From Rachicladosporium sp. CCFEE 5018 (taxonomy: Eukaryota > Ascomycota > Dothideomycetes > Cladosporiales > Cladosporiaceae), in the NCBI GenBank assembly GCA_002077045.2, contig KZ111147.1, positions 877,674 to 941,673 on the forward strand: DNA of 64,000 bases, read 5' to 3'. The position numbers and the translations under genes were made by a program. The notes beneath the pieces are model-generated. The model was not told the DNA's origin and did no database searches. It saw nothing but the letters and a program-made list of their open reading frames with translations. Below, piece by piece: positions 43,046 through 54,370 of this stretch. Each line of letters opens with the position of its first letter. Position 1 is the stretch's first letter.

Positions 43046-43539
43046 AACGAAAGACTTGAAAGAAGGAAAGATACCGTACCTATCGGGAATTTAGAAATAT
43101 ACAAGCTTCTCGAAGCTACGGTCATGGCATATGCATGTGTATCCCACATGTGCATGGTCGTGCAGGAGGATTCGTAGCCTCCGACGTCAAATTCCATTGG
43201 GAAAAACAGGGTTGCCGATAGTGGTGGCGCGTGTCGGGATCTGGCGGATAATTGGGCGCGGGTAAAATTTGGCCTTGACGCCTGAGGCTTTCTAATGTCA
43301 AACGAGCGTATCGTCAGTTGCGAAACAACGTTTCGCGTCCATAGAGTATGTAAAGTATACAAGCGCTATACCTGCAGAAGACGTCCCGATCCTCGCCATG
43401 AACGCCATGTCTCTATTTCCAGGCCCGAAGGGCACTCAGCGAGCCCACAATGCTGCCCTGCGTAGCTGTCCACCTTAAAAATCCGACTGCACAGAACATT
43501 TTTTGTCTCCATGCCAAAGTCTCATCTCCTGTCATCTTC
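43046..43539. other. Intergenic, no gene seen (copy B)
   Basis: Counterpart of 3975-4465 with several small indels. No shared open frame. Confidence 0.55.
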
Positions 43540-44810
43540 TCATTGCTTCAATGAATCCCTCATACTCTGCACACTCGCACTCGTAGTTGGCAACACCCCG
43601 GCCGTCTGCGCCTTGTTCTTACTCTGCCACATCTTCGCCACAGCATACACAACTCCACTAACAAAGCCCACAAATATCGCACCCACACTAGCAAAAGTCG
43701 CCGGCGCATCGAAGAATATCAGCCCGCTCAGAGCGATTGGCAGTTTATTCAGCGCTCCGACCATGGAGTAGGTCGTCGAGGATGTGACGCGGACGCACCA
43801 GGCGGAGGAGTAGGAGATGAAGACTGAGGAGAGGCCGGAGATGACCATTATGGCGAACACTTTGGCTTCGTGGCCCGCGGGGAAGTTTATGGCGATGTTT
43901 GGCGCGGACCAATTCTCGAGGAAGAGGGAGCAGAGGAGGAGGACGGGGATGGAAAGGAGGTTGTTGTAGTACATTGCTAGAGGTCCTTGTCAGCACATCG
44001 CAACGTTTCGAGATATACTTTGGATTGGTGGAACTCACTGTCGAAGTCCTTGAAGTTCGTCAACTTTATCCGCTTCCGCATGCCCAAGACGTATGCAGCG
44101 GAGCAGAAGCAGTTGCACAGCATCCAGAGGTATCCCGCATTCAGCGTCGACAATTTCTCCGCCGCCTCGCCCGTCAATGCCTCGCCCGAGCCTGTGAGAG
44201 CGTGCTGAATATCCGCCCACGCTGCGATCAGCGAACTGACCACCATGAGTCCAAAGCTGAGCAGTGTCATGCTCGTTACTGAGCTGCCAAACCAGATCAC
44301 CTCGCCGTAGGCAATGAGAATGATGGTCAAGTTCTTGAAGATCGTGTAGACGGGTATGCTGAGGAATTGTAGTGCCTTGCTTCCAGTGTAGATCATGCCA
44401 ATGAGGAGCAGCGAGATGGGGAACCATTTCCGTGCCTCATCTGTGTTGAAGTCGCGGAATTGCGCTATGCCCATGAGTTTGAGCGTTTGGATCGCGATTA
44501 TGCATACTATGCTCTGCGCTGCCTGTTAGTGCCGTCTCTCGCCAACGCCTCTCTGTATCCCAGAACCCACCTGCACAGCCAGCAAGAAGAAGTTCAAGTT
44601 GAACGTCCCCGTGAGCACGATTTTATTCGTAACGGTCATCAATATACTGCTCCCGCAGTACGCCAGAATCGAGATTGGCGGGCTGTTCGCGACTGAGGTC
44701 GTTGGAGGAGCCATGGGTGCTTGTCGTGGTGGCTCGTACGAGCCGTTTTCCTGCTTGTCGCCCAGCTCGATTGTGAGGTCACGCTTAGGTTCTTCGTTAC
44801 TACTGCTCAT
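43540..44810 (-). CDS. VRG4: GDP-mannose transporter, Vrg4 type (copy B)
   Basis: Partner of 4466-5739. Model complement(join(43540..43976, 44039..44513, 44571..44810)), 383 aa; exon lengths equal copy A. The second intron is 62 nt, not a multiple of three, and read-through would meet a stop, so splicing is needed here. The first intron differs almost completely from copy A between the splice sites. GALNK and the other family blocks are unchanged. The only differences seen are conservative (for example a Gly/Ser change in VIWFGSSVTS). Confidence 0.93.
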
Positions 44811-45402
44811 ATTGGCAAACGGGTGTGGCTGTTTCCTTGGAGGTTTCGCGGGGGAAGCCGGGGGTGCCTGCGATGTAAGGGGGGTTTGGGTCCACTGCGA
44901 CTGCTGGATTCGAGGGTGCCGGGCAAGAGACGACTTGACGCCGATGAAGGTGGTAATGTTGGATTCACTTCTTGCGCGGATGCGCTGTTGCACGAAGGAC
45001 AATGGCAAAAATACGAGACTCGATCTGCTTCCTCACAACGAGCGACGCAGGGTTCGGGAGTGGTAAATATAACTTTATGCACCCAACCATTTGACTTTGT
45101 CACCGCGATCTACATGCCTCGGTGTTCCTCGCCCCTCACGTGGCTTGCCGCGACCATTGAACGTGCCGTGGCATGACAGCGGCGCCGATAAGGGGACGGA
45201 TGGCGATCCGTCTCGACGACTTGCCTCTGACCGTCTCGACCATGTGAGTTCATGCTCGTCCTTGGAATACTCCGAAGACCAGTGGCTTCTGAAACCGAGA
45301 AGATCCGGCACGGTCCGACGAAGCTTACGCGTCGCAGATTTTGGTGGCACGCGTCTTCAATCAAAAACATGCATTCAGTGCTCCAGACAACTTCGCCCAG
45401 CC
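44811..45402. promoter_or_regulatory. Divergent promoter region, VRG4/TXNDC9-like (copy B)
   Basis: 592 nt. The block 45055-45200 is nearly the same as copy A 5975-6120; the rest has drifted. Confidence 0.5.
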
Positions 45403-46038
45403 ATGCCGTCCCTCGACGCCGCCGTAGCCAAAGTGCTCGACCGGCACCAGCCAACAGACTCCGACGATGAAGATGCCCTCATCGCAGAGCTGGAAGACGA
45501 CGACTCAGGGGCCTTCTCCGCCCACCGCGAGAAACGCCTCGAGCAACTCCACGCCGAAGTGTCCCGTGCCAAGATGATGCAAAACTCGTCTCATGGCACT
45601 TATCAAGAGATCAAGGACGAGAAGCAGCTAATGGACATCACGACCAGCACAAAGCTTTGCGTAGTCCACTTCATGAAACCGGATTTCAACCGCTGTCGGA
45701 TTATGGACGAGAAGTTGCGACCACTGGCTGAGAAGCACTTCGATACGAGGTTTGTAAGTATCAATGTGGAGAACGCTGCCTTTTTGGTTGTAAAGTTGAA
45801 GGTCCAGGTGCTGCCTTGTGTCATTGCTTTCGTGGATGCGGTAGGCGTTGATCGAATCATTGGGTTCGAAGGCTTAGGAGCAAAGCCTGACAGTTTCACT
45901 CTGAGCGAGCTGGAGGGGAGACTGATGGGGAGTGGAGTTCTGGTCAGGGCGAAGATGACGAAGGAGGACGATTTGAGGAAGCTGGAGCAGAAGAGAGCAG
46001 CCAGGGAGGCTGAGTACGACGATGATGAGTGGGATTGA
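45403..46038 (+). CDS. PLP1: Phosducin-like / TXNDC9-type thioredoxin-fold protein (copy B)
   Basis: Partner of 6323-6958, 211 aa, single exon. Differences from copy A are few (for example Lys to Gln in GTYQEIKDE, Ile to Thr in TTSTKLC, Ser to Ala in PCVIAFVD). The last 118 nt differ by a single base. The single Cys in the CxxC position (FNRCRIMDEK) is kept. Confidence 0.85.
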   Translation: MPSLDAAVAKVLDRHQPTDSDDEDALIAELEDDDSGAFSAHREKRLEQLHAEVSRAKMMQNSSHGTYQEIKDEKQLMDITTSTKLCVVHFMKPDFNRCRIMDEKLRPLAEKHFDTRFVSINVENAAFLVVKLKVQVLPCVIAFVDAVGVDRIIGFEGLGAKPDSFTLSELEGRLMGSGVLVRAKMTKEDDLRKLEQKRAAREAEYDDDEWD

Positions 46039-46119
46039 TGTGCTGTGTGATTTCGCCTGGCTCAAGGTGTTTGGACGGGTGTGCATGCCTCAATGCAACC
46101 TGTCCCCTGGATATGCTGT

Positions 46120-46806
46120 TCAATGCTGGTAATCCTCCAACCTCTTGATGGTTCCCTCAGTCTCCTCATACACCACGCCCGCAATGATCAAGATGGAGCC
46201 AATGACCACAATGATCAGCACAGCGAAATGCAGCAACGGATCCCTACGGATTCGGTCGCGCAGACTGAATCGCAGCCGTCTTGGCTCCGGATCCTCGACA
46301 ACAGGCTGCACGTAATCCGGACGCCAGTCGCTGTTGCTCGGATACCCGGGACCGTCCCTGACTATGCTGGTTCCAGATGGTCGATACGTGCCAATATGAA
46401 GTTTCCCGGGCCACGCTGTACTTGCACGCTTCTCCGTTTCTTGGTTCCAGCAGGGCTCCCTCCAAGCAGCCTGTCCGAAGGTCAGCAGGTAGCGACGCGA
46501 AGGAGTCAACATCGAGCCTGCACGCACAAGCTGGGCATGGCATGGTATGTTCACCGCCTGGATCTCATCACCTGTCGGCGGTGCGATGGTGGCTAGGGGA
46601 TCGAGATTTTCTACTTCCTGCTGCAAGATCAGGCAGCCCTGCATTGCGGTCAGCGCGCTGGAATGTCGCTATTGAGGTGGGGTATTATCACTCACTGCAC
46701 ATGTCCCACAGGGTCTTGAGCCCTTGCGCTTCTTGTACAGAGCCGGCGGAGCGCGAAGGTCGACTGTGTCAGCATTTTGCTCGTCCACGAGCGTCGCACC
46801 CGACAT
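46120..46806 (-). CDS. Small C-tail membrane protein, unknown function (copy B)
   Basis: Partner of 7041-7727. Model complement(join(46120..46638, 46696..46806)), 209 aa. The Cys cluster across the splice is CGTCAGC (Ser to Thr). The hydrophobic C-terminal segment is the same as in copy A. Both exon lengths (111 and 519) and the 57-nt intron length agree between copies, which is strong support for an otherwise unrecognised gene. Confidence 0.7.
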
Positions 46807-47433
46807 ATTCGCAGTGTGGACGAAGAATTAACACCCACATCAGCCACCAGGAGAGAGAGATGAGGTCTGGACGAGCACGAGAGGTAGGAACATTGGGTGC
46901 GGCCATGATGTCGCGCATGTTACCGACGCTGTGGCACTTTGACCCTCCGCGTCGTCGCGATTGGCTCCTTGGTGAGGAGTCGATGGAGTCGGCAGAGTCA
47001 GGAAGATGCGTCAAACTCTATCTGGATCGCCAAAGACGGACTGGTGGAGTACGGAGAGCAAGCCTAAGATGTGTTTCGTTTCTCGTATGCACAGCAAGAC
47101 CAGCTTCAGATCCAATATATGCATTTGAGCTAGTGACCGCAGTGTTTCACGCGCCAAGGGAAGCAAAGCAAAACTTTGGCCGACTTCAGGTCATTACTCC
47201 CACAAGTTTGGTTCGCGTGGAACCACTGTGACCGCGACACTGGTACTTGCACGAGATCGCAATACATGGACGGAGAGAGGAGCCGTAAGTGGTAAGAGTA
47301 TGTCGCCACTCAAGTCTTCACGTACTACTGTTACCACATCTCGCCCTCTCACAAAGTCGCTGCATTCTTCCCTGGTACGAAAGACCCACCAAGCCGTATG
47401 TCCATCGCTCGTTCACATCCCCTTGTAGAATAA
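46807..47433. other. Intergenic, no gene seen (copy B)
   Basis: Counterpart of 7728-8351, strongly diverged. A frame open through 47231 overlaps the preceding gene on the other strand and is not preserved in copy A. Confidence 0.5.
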
Positions 47434-47937
47434 TCACTCATCGCCATCCTGCTCGACCTTAACGCCCTCCCCCGCCCCATCACCAATCTCCTCACCCTCC
47501 CCATCCTCCTCGACATTCTTCCCCTTCTTGCCCTTCCCCTTAGTCTTGACACGCTTCTTCGGCGTCTCCTCATCGTCATCCCCAGCTCCTTCCTCATCGT
47601 CCTTAGCCTTTGCCTTCCTGCCACACTTAGCCTTGGCCGGGTGGCGGTCCCCGCGACGGCGGCCCCGTTGTCATCGATCTTCCCTCCAGCAGTCTCAATC
47701 TTCTTGAGGGCCGTGCGAGCCATGACTTTCATGCTATCGACGGAGGCGCAGCCGAAGTCTTTGGTGGCTTTCTCCCAGTTGATCTATGAGTTCGTCATTA
47801 CGGGAGGTGGGGAGCAGTGGAGGAAAGGAGAGCAGAGGGTGTACGGCTTTGGCATCGCAGTTGAGGTAGAGACAGAGGATGCGGTTCTTGTCCGCCTCCG
47901 AGAGAGCGGCTTTAGCGATTTCGTAGTCGTAAGGCAT
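47349..47937 (-). pseudogene. Small helical protein, frameshifted tail (copy B)
   Basis: Partner of 8352-8856. The first exon (47845..47937) and the start of the second (from 47783) match copy A. One base is missing between 47640 and 47641, where copy A has an extra A at 8559. Lengths on both sides are otherwise the same, so nothing compensates. The acidic/basic tail is replaced by a different frame, Arg-rich (RRRRSVSRLRGRARRGRMSRR), which runs to 47349 and gives 175 aa where copy A has 147. The original stop would be at 47434. It could be a sequencing indel, a pseudogene, or a working protein with a new tail; the helical domain is undamaged. Confidence 0.65.
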
Positions 47938-48350
47938 GATGTCGAAGATGGATTGTTGGTAGTTTGGGAGTAGAAGGTATGTTGTCGTTGAGTCAGTGTA
48001 GGTGGAAGGGAAGGAGAAGGAGAAAGAGTTGAAGTAATCCAGGCTGCAGCAGAGGTGCAGCTCGTGATACTCGAGGTCAGTGGGTGGCGAGAATGGCAGG
48101 TGAAGTGCAACTGAGACAGGTTTGTATGGCAGCACCACCAAAACAGCGCTCACTTCCGACTCACCTGGCAGAGCACATGCCCGTCCGCTGCACCTTCGAT
48201 CACGTTCCATGAGATAGACCTCAACTTCCACATCCTTGCTACCTGTTCCTCCCCTTGGACAACGACCCTCTTCCTCTACAACTTTACCTCAACCCAGACA
48301 CTTCGACCTAGCTAATAATACCGACATCAAGACACAAGCACCAAGCAACA
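47938..48350. promoter_or_regulatory. Divergent promoter between small genes (copy B)
   Basis: 413 nt, the same length as in copy A and nearly the same sequence over its right half. Confidence 0.5.
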
Positions 48351-48800
48351 ATGGCGAAAGACACACCCATCAAGACCACCACCGCCACTCCTTCCGATGA
48401 GGAAGTCAAGTTTCTCCTCTCAATCATAAAGGTTGCTGGAATCGGAACCATCGATTGGCAAGCCGTGGCAGATGCCAACACAATCGTCTCCAAAGCCGCT
48501 GCGTACGCCCTACCACCCGCCCTTCTCCCCTTCCCCTCTCAACCCACCCCATCAACTGACCTCGATTCCAGCTCCAAGCGCTTCTCCCGCCTCAACGTCA
48601 AGTACAAAGACGCCCTTGCCGGACTCAAGGAAGGTGCGGATGGCAAGGTCAGCACGGATGGAAGCGCTTCGCCCAAGAAGGGCAGAGGCACCAAGGTCAC
48701 GCCGAAGAAGCGTAAGATCGACGAGGTTGAGGAGGGCGAGGATGACGATGAGGAGGACGGGAAGATCAAGGTCAAGGGCAAGGCGGAGGGAGACGACTGA
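48351..48800 (+). CDS. Small helical Myb/SANT-like protein with basic/acidic tail (copy B)
   Basis: Partner of 9270-9719. Model join(48351..48502, 48572..48800), 126 aa. About 7 residues differ (Thr to Ile near the start, Ser to Thr in GIGTIDW, and a few in KYKDALAGLKEG). The 69-nt intron is open in frame here as well and its sequence is almost unchanged, so conservation alone cannot prove that it is spliced. Confidence 0.7.
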   Translation: MAKDTPIKTTTATPSDEEVKFLLSIIKVAGIGTIDWQAVADANTIVSKAAAYALPPALLPFPSQPTPSTDLDSSSKRFSRLNVKYKDALAGLKEGADGKVSTDGSASPKKGRGTKVTPKKRKIDEVEEGEDDDEEDGKIKVKGKAEGDD

Positions 48801-49333
48801 GTTGGCGGTGCGTTCTGATTGAGCTTTCTGACCGTAGATTCCGGGCGGAGTGATCTTGTGCAGTGGCTTTCAGGGGCCAGTATGAGATGCTGGATGCCTG
48901 GGAGCCTTGATCGGGAAGCTGCGACCAAGTATAAAGTGACAGTGAGATGACGAAGCGAGCAATGATGAGATCAAGGAGACAATGAATCATACAATTGATG
49001 GAAAGAGCACTTTTTGCACGTGGTATGTGCGAAGATGAGAGGTTCATAATCACCATGTATCACTGCTCTGACAGCAATGGTCTTCCCCGTAGTCCATGTC
49101 TTCGTGTTAGCTTCGCTCGTGCCATGATGCTCCCTAAAGGCGCTCCGCAGTCCGCTAACGTCGTAGCCACCCAGGCTTCGGCAGCAGAGGGGGGGAATCA
49201 GTCAGCCCTGCGCAGCTCTGTTTCGGACGGCTCGACGAGATTCGGTAGCGCGCAACATCAGATGCCACACGTAGTTACTCCGTGCTGCGCAGACTTCTAT
49301 GCTTTGCCGATCGTAAATGAGCCGTCTATCAGC
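48801..49333. other. Convergent intergenic, no gene seen (copy B)
   Basis: Counterpart of 9720-10244, unusually similar for non-coding DNA; 8 extra bases near 49185 (GGCAGCAGAGGGGG region). Confidence 0.55.
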
Positions 49334-50862
49334 TCATGACTTCTTCCCCTCCGCCACAGCCTTCGGCCGCTCCGCCACCTCGCCCGCACCAGGCACTTTC
49401 GGCGCCGGCTTCTCCTTCGCACCCTCAGCCTTCCCTTTAGCCTTCAAGCTCGTCGAATCCTTCGGAAGCTCCTTGACATAAGGCAAGAACTCCGGCTGGC
49501 CGGGGATGTACTTCCTCAGCACTTCAGGCACATTCAGACCTTCAGGTGTTTGGTAATTCTCCAGCACACAGCACAGTGCGCGTTCTGTGGCGCAAAGGGT
49601 GGAGTTGAGCGCGTGGCAGTAGGTCTTTTGGAAGGACATGTCGGTCTGCTTTTTGGGTCCGTACCTGCAGGATGTCAGTATGTAAGACTATGCTTCCATT
49701 CGACGAGGTAGTCTCACCGTATCTCCAGCTCCCGTGTCTGATAATCCGTGCAATTCGAACAAGACACGAGCTCCTTATACTCCCCCTGAAACGGAAACCA
49801 AGCCTCCAAATCATACTTCTTCGCCGCCGCATTGTTCAATGCACCACTCACAATCGCCACAACTCGGTAAGGCAGCTTGAGCGACTTGTAGAAGTCCTCT
49901 GATGTCTCGATCATGCTGTCGAAATGGCCCGATGACTCGTCCGGCTTGCAGAAAATGAATTGTTCGATCTTCTCGAATTGGTGCACGCGGAAAATTCCCC
50001 ATGCGTCTTTACCGTGGCTGCCAGCTTCTTTTCGGAAGTTTGTGGAATAGCCGGCGTATTTGATCGGTAGGCTGGCGTCGCTGAGCCACTCGCCCTCGTG
50101 CATGGCTGAGATGGGCTGTTCTGAGGTGGCAATGAGGTACTTGTCGGTTCCTGGGTCATTGTCCCTCTCTGTGACTTTGTACAGCTCCTCATCGAACTGC
50201 TCGAGCTGTGCGGTTTTGGCCATGGCTTCCCGAAGCATGAAGAAAGGCGGTTGGTTTGGCTTATAGCCGCGATTGAAGAGAAATTCGAGACCGTAGTTGA
50301 TCAGTGCCTGGTTTAGGAAGAGCCCGTAGCCAGTCAAGCAGTATCCTCTGTGCCCGACAATCTTGACGCCTCGATCTGGGTCGTAGCCATCTAATCTGAG
50401 CAGGACTTCGTGATGTGACAAGCAATCCTTCTTCTCGACCTTCGTCCCCTCAGGCGCCCAGTCTCGTTGCAGTGCGTTGTTATCCTCATTGTCGCTCACA
50501 GGCACGCTTTCATGCACATAGTTCCCCACACTCTTCGCCTTCTTCAACAGCTCAACCTGCTTCCTCGCGGCCAATTGCTCCATCTCGACTTTCTCCTTCG
50601 TCACCGCATCCTTCTCCGCCTTCAGCTTCTCGAACTCCGCAGCATCGCCCTTGTTCTTCTTGTTCAGACCCATATCCTTCTGGACTTTGTTCAGCTTTGC
50701 GCCAAGCTCAGTTGCTGCGGTATACTGTGTTTTCCGGTGGTCCTCGAACATGGCTATTATCTCGTCGACGACTTCTTCGGGAGCATGGCGGCGGCGTTGC
50801 GACTCCTTGATTTTCTCTGGGTTGCCGCCGCGCTCTTTTATAAAGTCGTTGATGTCGATCAT
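49334..50862 (-). CDS. SES1: Seryl-tRNA synthetase, cytosolic (copy B)
   Basis: Partner of 10245-11773. Model complement(join(49334..49664, 49718..50862)), 491 aa. Only a handful of changes from copy A (for example Glu to Ala in AEKDAVTKE, Ser to Asn in NEDNNALQ, Trp to Ser in DESSGHFD). Motifs 1, 2 and 3 are unchanged. The open frame continues upstream of 50862, but MIDINDF is the start shared with copy A and the family. Confidence 0.96.
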
Positions 50863-51442
50863 GTTGGCGGCGCTGGTTCGGGGAAAGCGGTCGTAGAGAC
50901 TCGGAGTGACGGTTGGAGTACGAAGGAACCTTTCCACGACCTTGCAAACGATTATGCTGGACGTAAGATGTGCAATGGGCGAATTTGTATATTGCTCATA
51001 TCTCAAACAGTGACTGTTTCACAGTGCTACGTCTGACCAAACGTCACAATGTGCGACTCTCCGCATGCCCCACTTGGATCGGAGGCAGCATATTCGAACC
51101 TCACCTTATCTGGACACCCTTGTGTATGCACGCACTGTTACTACGATGTATATCTTTGGAGTATTGGTTGAGGCGATCTGATTAAGCAGGTTACCCGAGG
51201 CCTATTGCTATAACCCCTTCTCACATTTTAGCTTGTAATCTTAGAGTCGCCGCCTTCTCGATCGCCTGCCCTGGAATTTGCCAGTTGCTCCAGGGAGCGA
51301 CGTCCAGAAGGAAAGAGTTGCAAGTGCTTGTCTCCCTCACTGGTAGCTTGGCCACACCTCATGCTAGTCTGATGTAGAAGGCAGTATCATAGCAGGCAGG
51401 TCTCCAGCATCATCTCCATCCTCCGTCTCCACCCTCACCCTC
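50863..51442. other. Intergenic, no gene seen (copy B)
   Basis: Counterpart of 11774-12353; same length and mostly conserved. Confidence 0.55.
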
Positions 51443-52945
51443 TCAGATCTCATACTTAATCTGCGCCTCTCCCTCACCACCCTCACCCATCTGCTGATCC
51501 TGCCCCTTCTCGCCCTCCTGCTCGTAGTCGATAATGTCCCCGAACCCATCGTTCTCCCCACCGAAGCGCGGCAAGGTGGCGTCGAACTGCGGGAAGAAGC
51601 TACCCATACCTCCAACCCCAGCACCCTGAGTCTGGCCCATGCCGAAAATGGCATTGTTGAAGTCGAAGCTAGCCTGCTGGCCAGCGCTGGTGAATGACGA
51701 GTTCATGCTGGTGTTGGGCGTGAAGATAGCGTCGTCGCTGGACGAGTGGCCGAGAGTGGGGGTGTGGTATGGAGTGTAGATATTGTTGGGGGTCTGGTGG
51801 TTGTTGCCGTAGGTGGGAAGATCGTAGGAGGTGGGAGAAGCGGTGTACTGGTCAGCATCGCCGATGTTGTAGTTGGGGAGGGCGTAGTTGGTATTGATGT
51901 TGAAGGGGAAGTGGGGGCGGTCGCCGGGATAGGTGAAGTTGGGGGTTTGCTGGGGAGGGGGCGCCAGTGGAGCGGTGGGGACCTTAAAGGTGGGAGCGTC
52001 GGTGGTGGCGGCAGATGTACCTGTTGTCCTGTCAGTGGGGTACGAAAGCAGTGACAACTGGGCGAGCGTACGACCGGACTGCTTCGACGGCGGAGCAATG
52101 CCGAAACGTTCCCTAATCGGCAGCTCATCCTCAGACTCCTCAGTGTACGCCTTTCCATTGTTGGCGAGAATGTCATGATCGTCCTCGCTGTCAGCAGGCG
52201 CAGGCTCAGCGTAATACTTACGAGGAGTCTTACGAAGCCTCTTGACCTGGCCCTTCGCTGCCGCGTCGGAGTGGTAGTCGCTCTCGTCGTCGCTCACAAC
52301 ATCAGCCCTTGACTGACGCCCACGCTTGGCGGGCGTGCGAGGTGTGGCGTACCTGCCCGCAGCCTTCTCGGCAGCCTTGTTCTTAGCGGCAGCAGCGCGA
52401 GCAGTCTTCTCCCTCAACTTCGCAGCAGCTGCCTCCTCGGCCTTAGTTGGTGGAGCGAGCAGAGTGCTGCGGGAGGGCTTGGAGGGGGTGGCGAGTGGCT
52501 CGGTCTTGATCTTGACGCCGCCACGGCCTTTGCCGCTGGCGGGGGTGGCGAGGGTGGACTTCGGTGGTGGAACACGACGCTGGTTGCGGTTGGGCTTCTC
52601 GGGGACGCGGAGACCCTCCTCGACACGAGCGCTGCGGACCTTTGCGAGGTGCTGCTTGATCGCCTCCCCACTGAGCGGCTGCCCCTCACCTTCGCGGGGC
52701 TCCATGGCGTAGCCAATCTCGTCCCATGGAAGGGCGACGCCCTGGACACAGCAGACGCTGTCGATGTAGAGGAGAAGTAGCTGGTCTTCGCTGGCTGTGA
52801 GGGTGTCAATGTTTTGTGCGGGGTGGTGGGGTCATGTTTGGGAAGGGGACTTACGGTTCCAACGCTTGAGCTGGCGACCCCTCGCGCTCTTGCGCCCGTT
52901 GAGCCTCGGAGTGCCACCATCGCTGTCGTTGCCGGGAGAGGACAT
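51443..52945 (-). CDS. SANT/Myb-like chromatin or transcription protein (copy B)
   Basis: Partner of 12354-13855. Model complement(join(51443..52020, 52072..52794, 52855..52945)), 463 aa; exon lengths 91, 723 and 578 equal copy A. The 51-nt segment at 52021-52071 is open here (CAG where copy A has TAG), so read-through would add 17 residues. The tail shows more changes than the N-terminal SANT part. The Ala/Lys linker and the TPKRG-type AT-hook-like motif are kept. Confidence 0.72.
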
Positions 52946-54370
52946 GGTGTAGATGGTCTGTGAAGAAGTCGTGTTAGAATATCGATGCTGGTTCAGCACC
53001 TTTCGGGGATCGCCAAAGATGGTCTTGATTGACGCAGATGTGTCACAGCTCGATGTGCGCTTACGCTACAGATCATAGCACAAAGGTAGACACCAAGCTG
53101 TCGATATCTCCTTGTTAGGAACGGACGTACCTTGGTGGGTATGGAGATGGTATGTGTTGTTGTGCTTGTATCCAAGTAGCTGCCGACGGCCTCGAGAGCT
53201 GCTGGCTCGAGTGTTGCGAGACGAAGTTGTTGTTGGTCGGTGTGTGTTGGACAAAGCCTCCGACTTCACAATGATACTTAAGCTCACCAACCAATCGCCG
53301 AGAGGCTAGTGGTGGGGCTCTAGGAGATTGAAGCACGTGAAGAGGGTGAATTGGGACTTGCCTGCATGAATGGCGCACTCATATCGCGCGCACCTTTCCG
53401 CTTTGGGACTGGCAGGTCCACCTGAGGCTCACTGTAGGCAGGAACCAACCATGATTGTGTACTCACGTGATATGCGCGGGAGATCGACCATAGTGAAGCG
53501 GAAGCACCCGGAACCTGGAGGAATCTGGGGCCGGACAATCATGGAGTCGACGTGGAGAGACAATAGAGACATTGAAAGTCATTATCCGCGTGTCTCGCGA
53601 GCCTCAAGTCGAACATACGAGGCATGAAGCCTTCGCAGTCGCCCAGGGGACGTCGGCAGACTTTCATCGGGCGCCATGGAGCAGACAAGACACCGTCGAT
53701 GGTGCGTATGAGGAGCATAGGGCATCGATATGCCATGATCGTCTACGGCTGTGTGTGGCCAATACTTGGAGGATGGTGTCTTGCACAGCAAATTGGTCAC
53801 ATTCACATCTCCTGTCTCAGGTCCAAGAATGGCCAGTCAGCCATATGCATTTTCGTGTCGAAGGACTTGACACAGAATGCTGTATAGCGATGTCAACTAG
53901 GCTCTAGCATGCCACCTAGAAACCCACAATCTTGCAGGCACACTTGTAGATCGTGCCGAAGTCTATTGATGCTGTCATCCTCGAGGACGCGAGACCACAA
54001 CTTCGTACTGCAGTGGAATGCTTAGTATGAGCTCTTGTAGGCCAATATGCAACAGAGAGGACAGAGACCATGGTGACAAAGTAGGTAATTGAACAGGACT
54101 TGACCCCTTGAGGTTGTGATAGACTCTCCATTATGTCAGCTTGTTCCACGATCAGACTCGGACTGAGCTCCATTTCAGCCTTACATGACTCAGCCTTGTC
54201 GCAAGTGTACCAAGACATTGACTGCTCCAGGTCTTTGTGAATCTGGATAGCGACAATGCAAAATGCACTAGAAGCGCCTCAGCCTTGCCAGTATTCCTCA
54301 GATGCCTGAAGCTGACAACCTCCTGCTTCATAAGTAGGGTCTGGGCGCATCTATCCCTACCAACCATACC
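52946..54370. promoter_or_regulatory. Long divergent promoter, SANT-like/HSF1 (copy B)
   Basis: Counterpart of 13856-15291. CCAAT at 53291-53295 and CACGTG at 53334-53339 and 53464-53469 lie in the conserved middle tract 53241-53543. Confidence 0.55.

Noticed and set aside
46377..47231. 284-codon plus-strand frame in copy B
   Set aside because: It overlaps the small membrane-protein gene antisense, starts inside its exon, and is broken in copy A.
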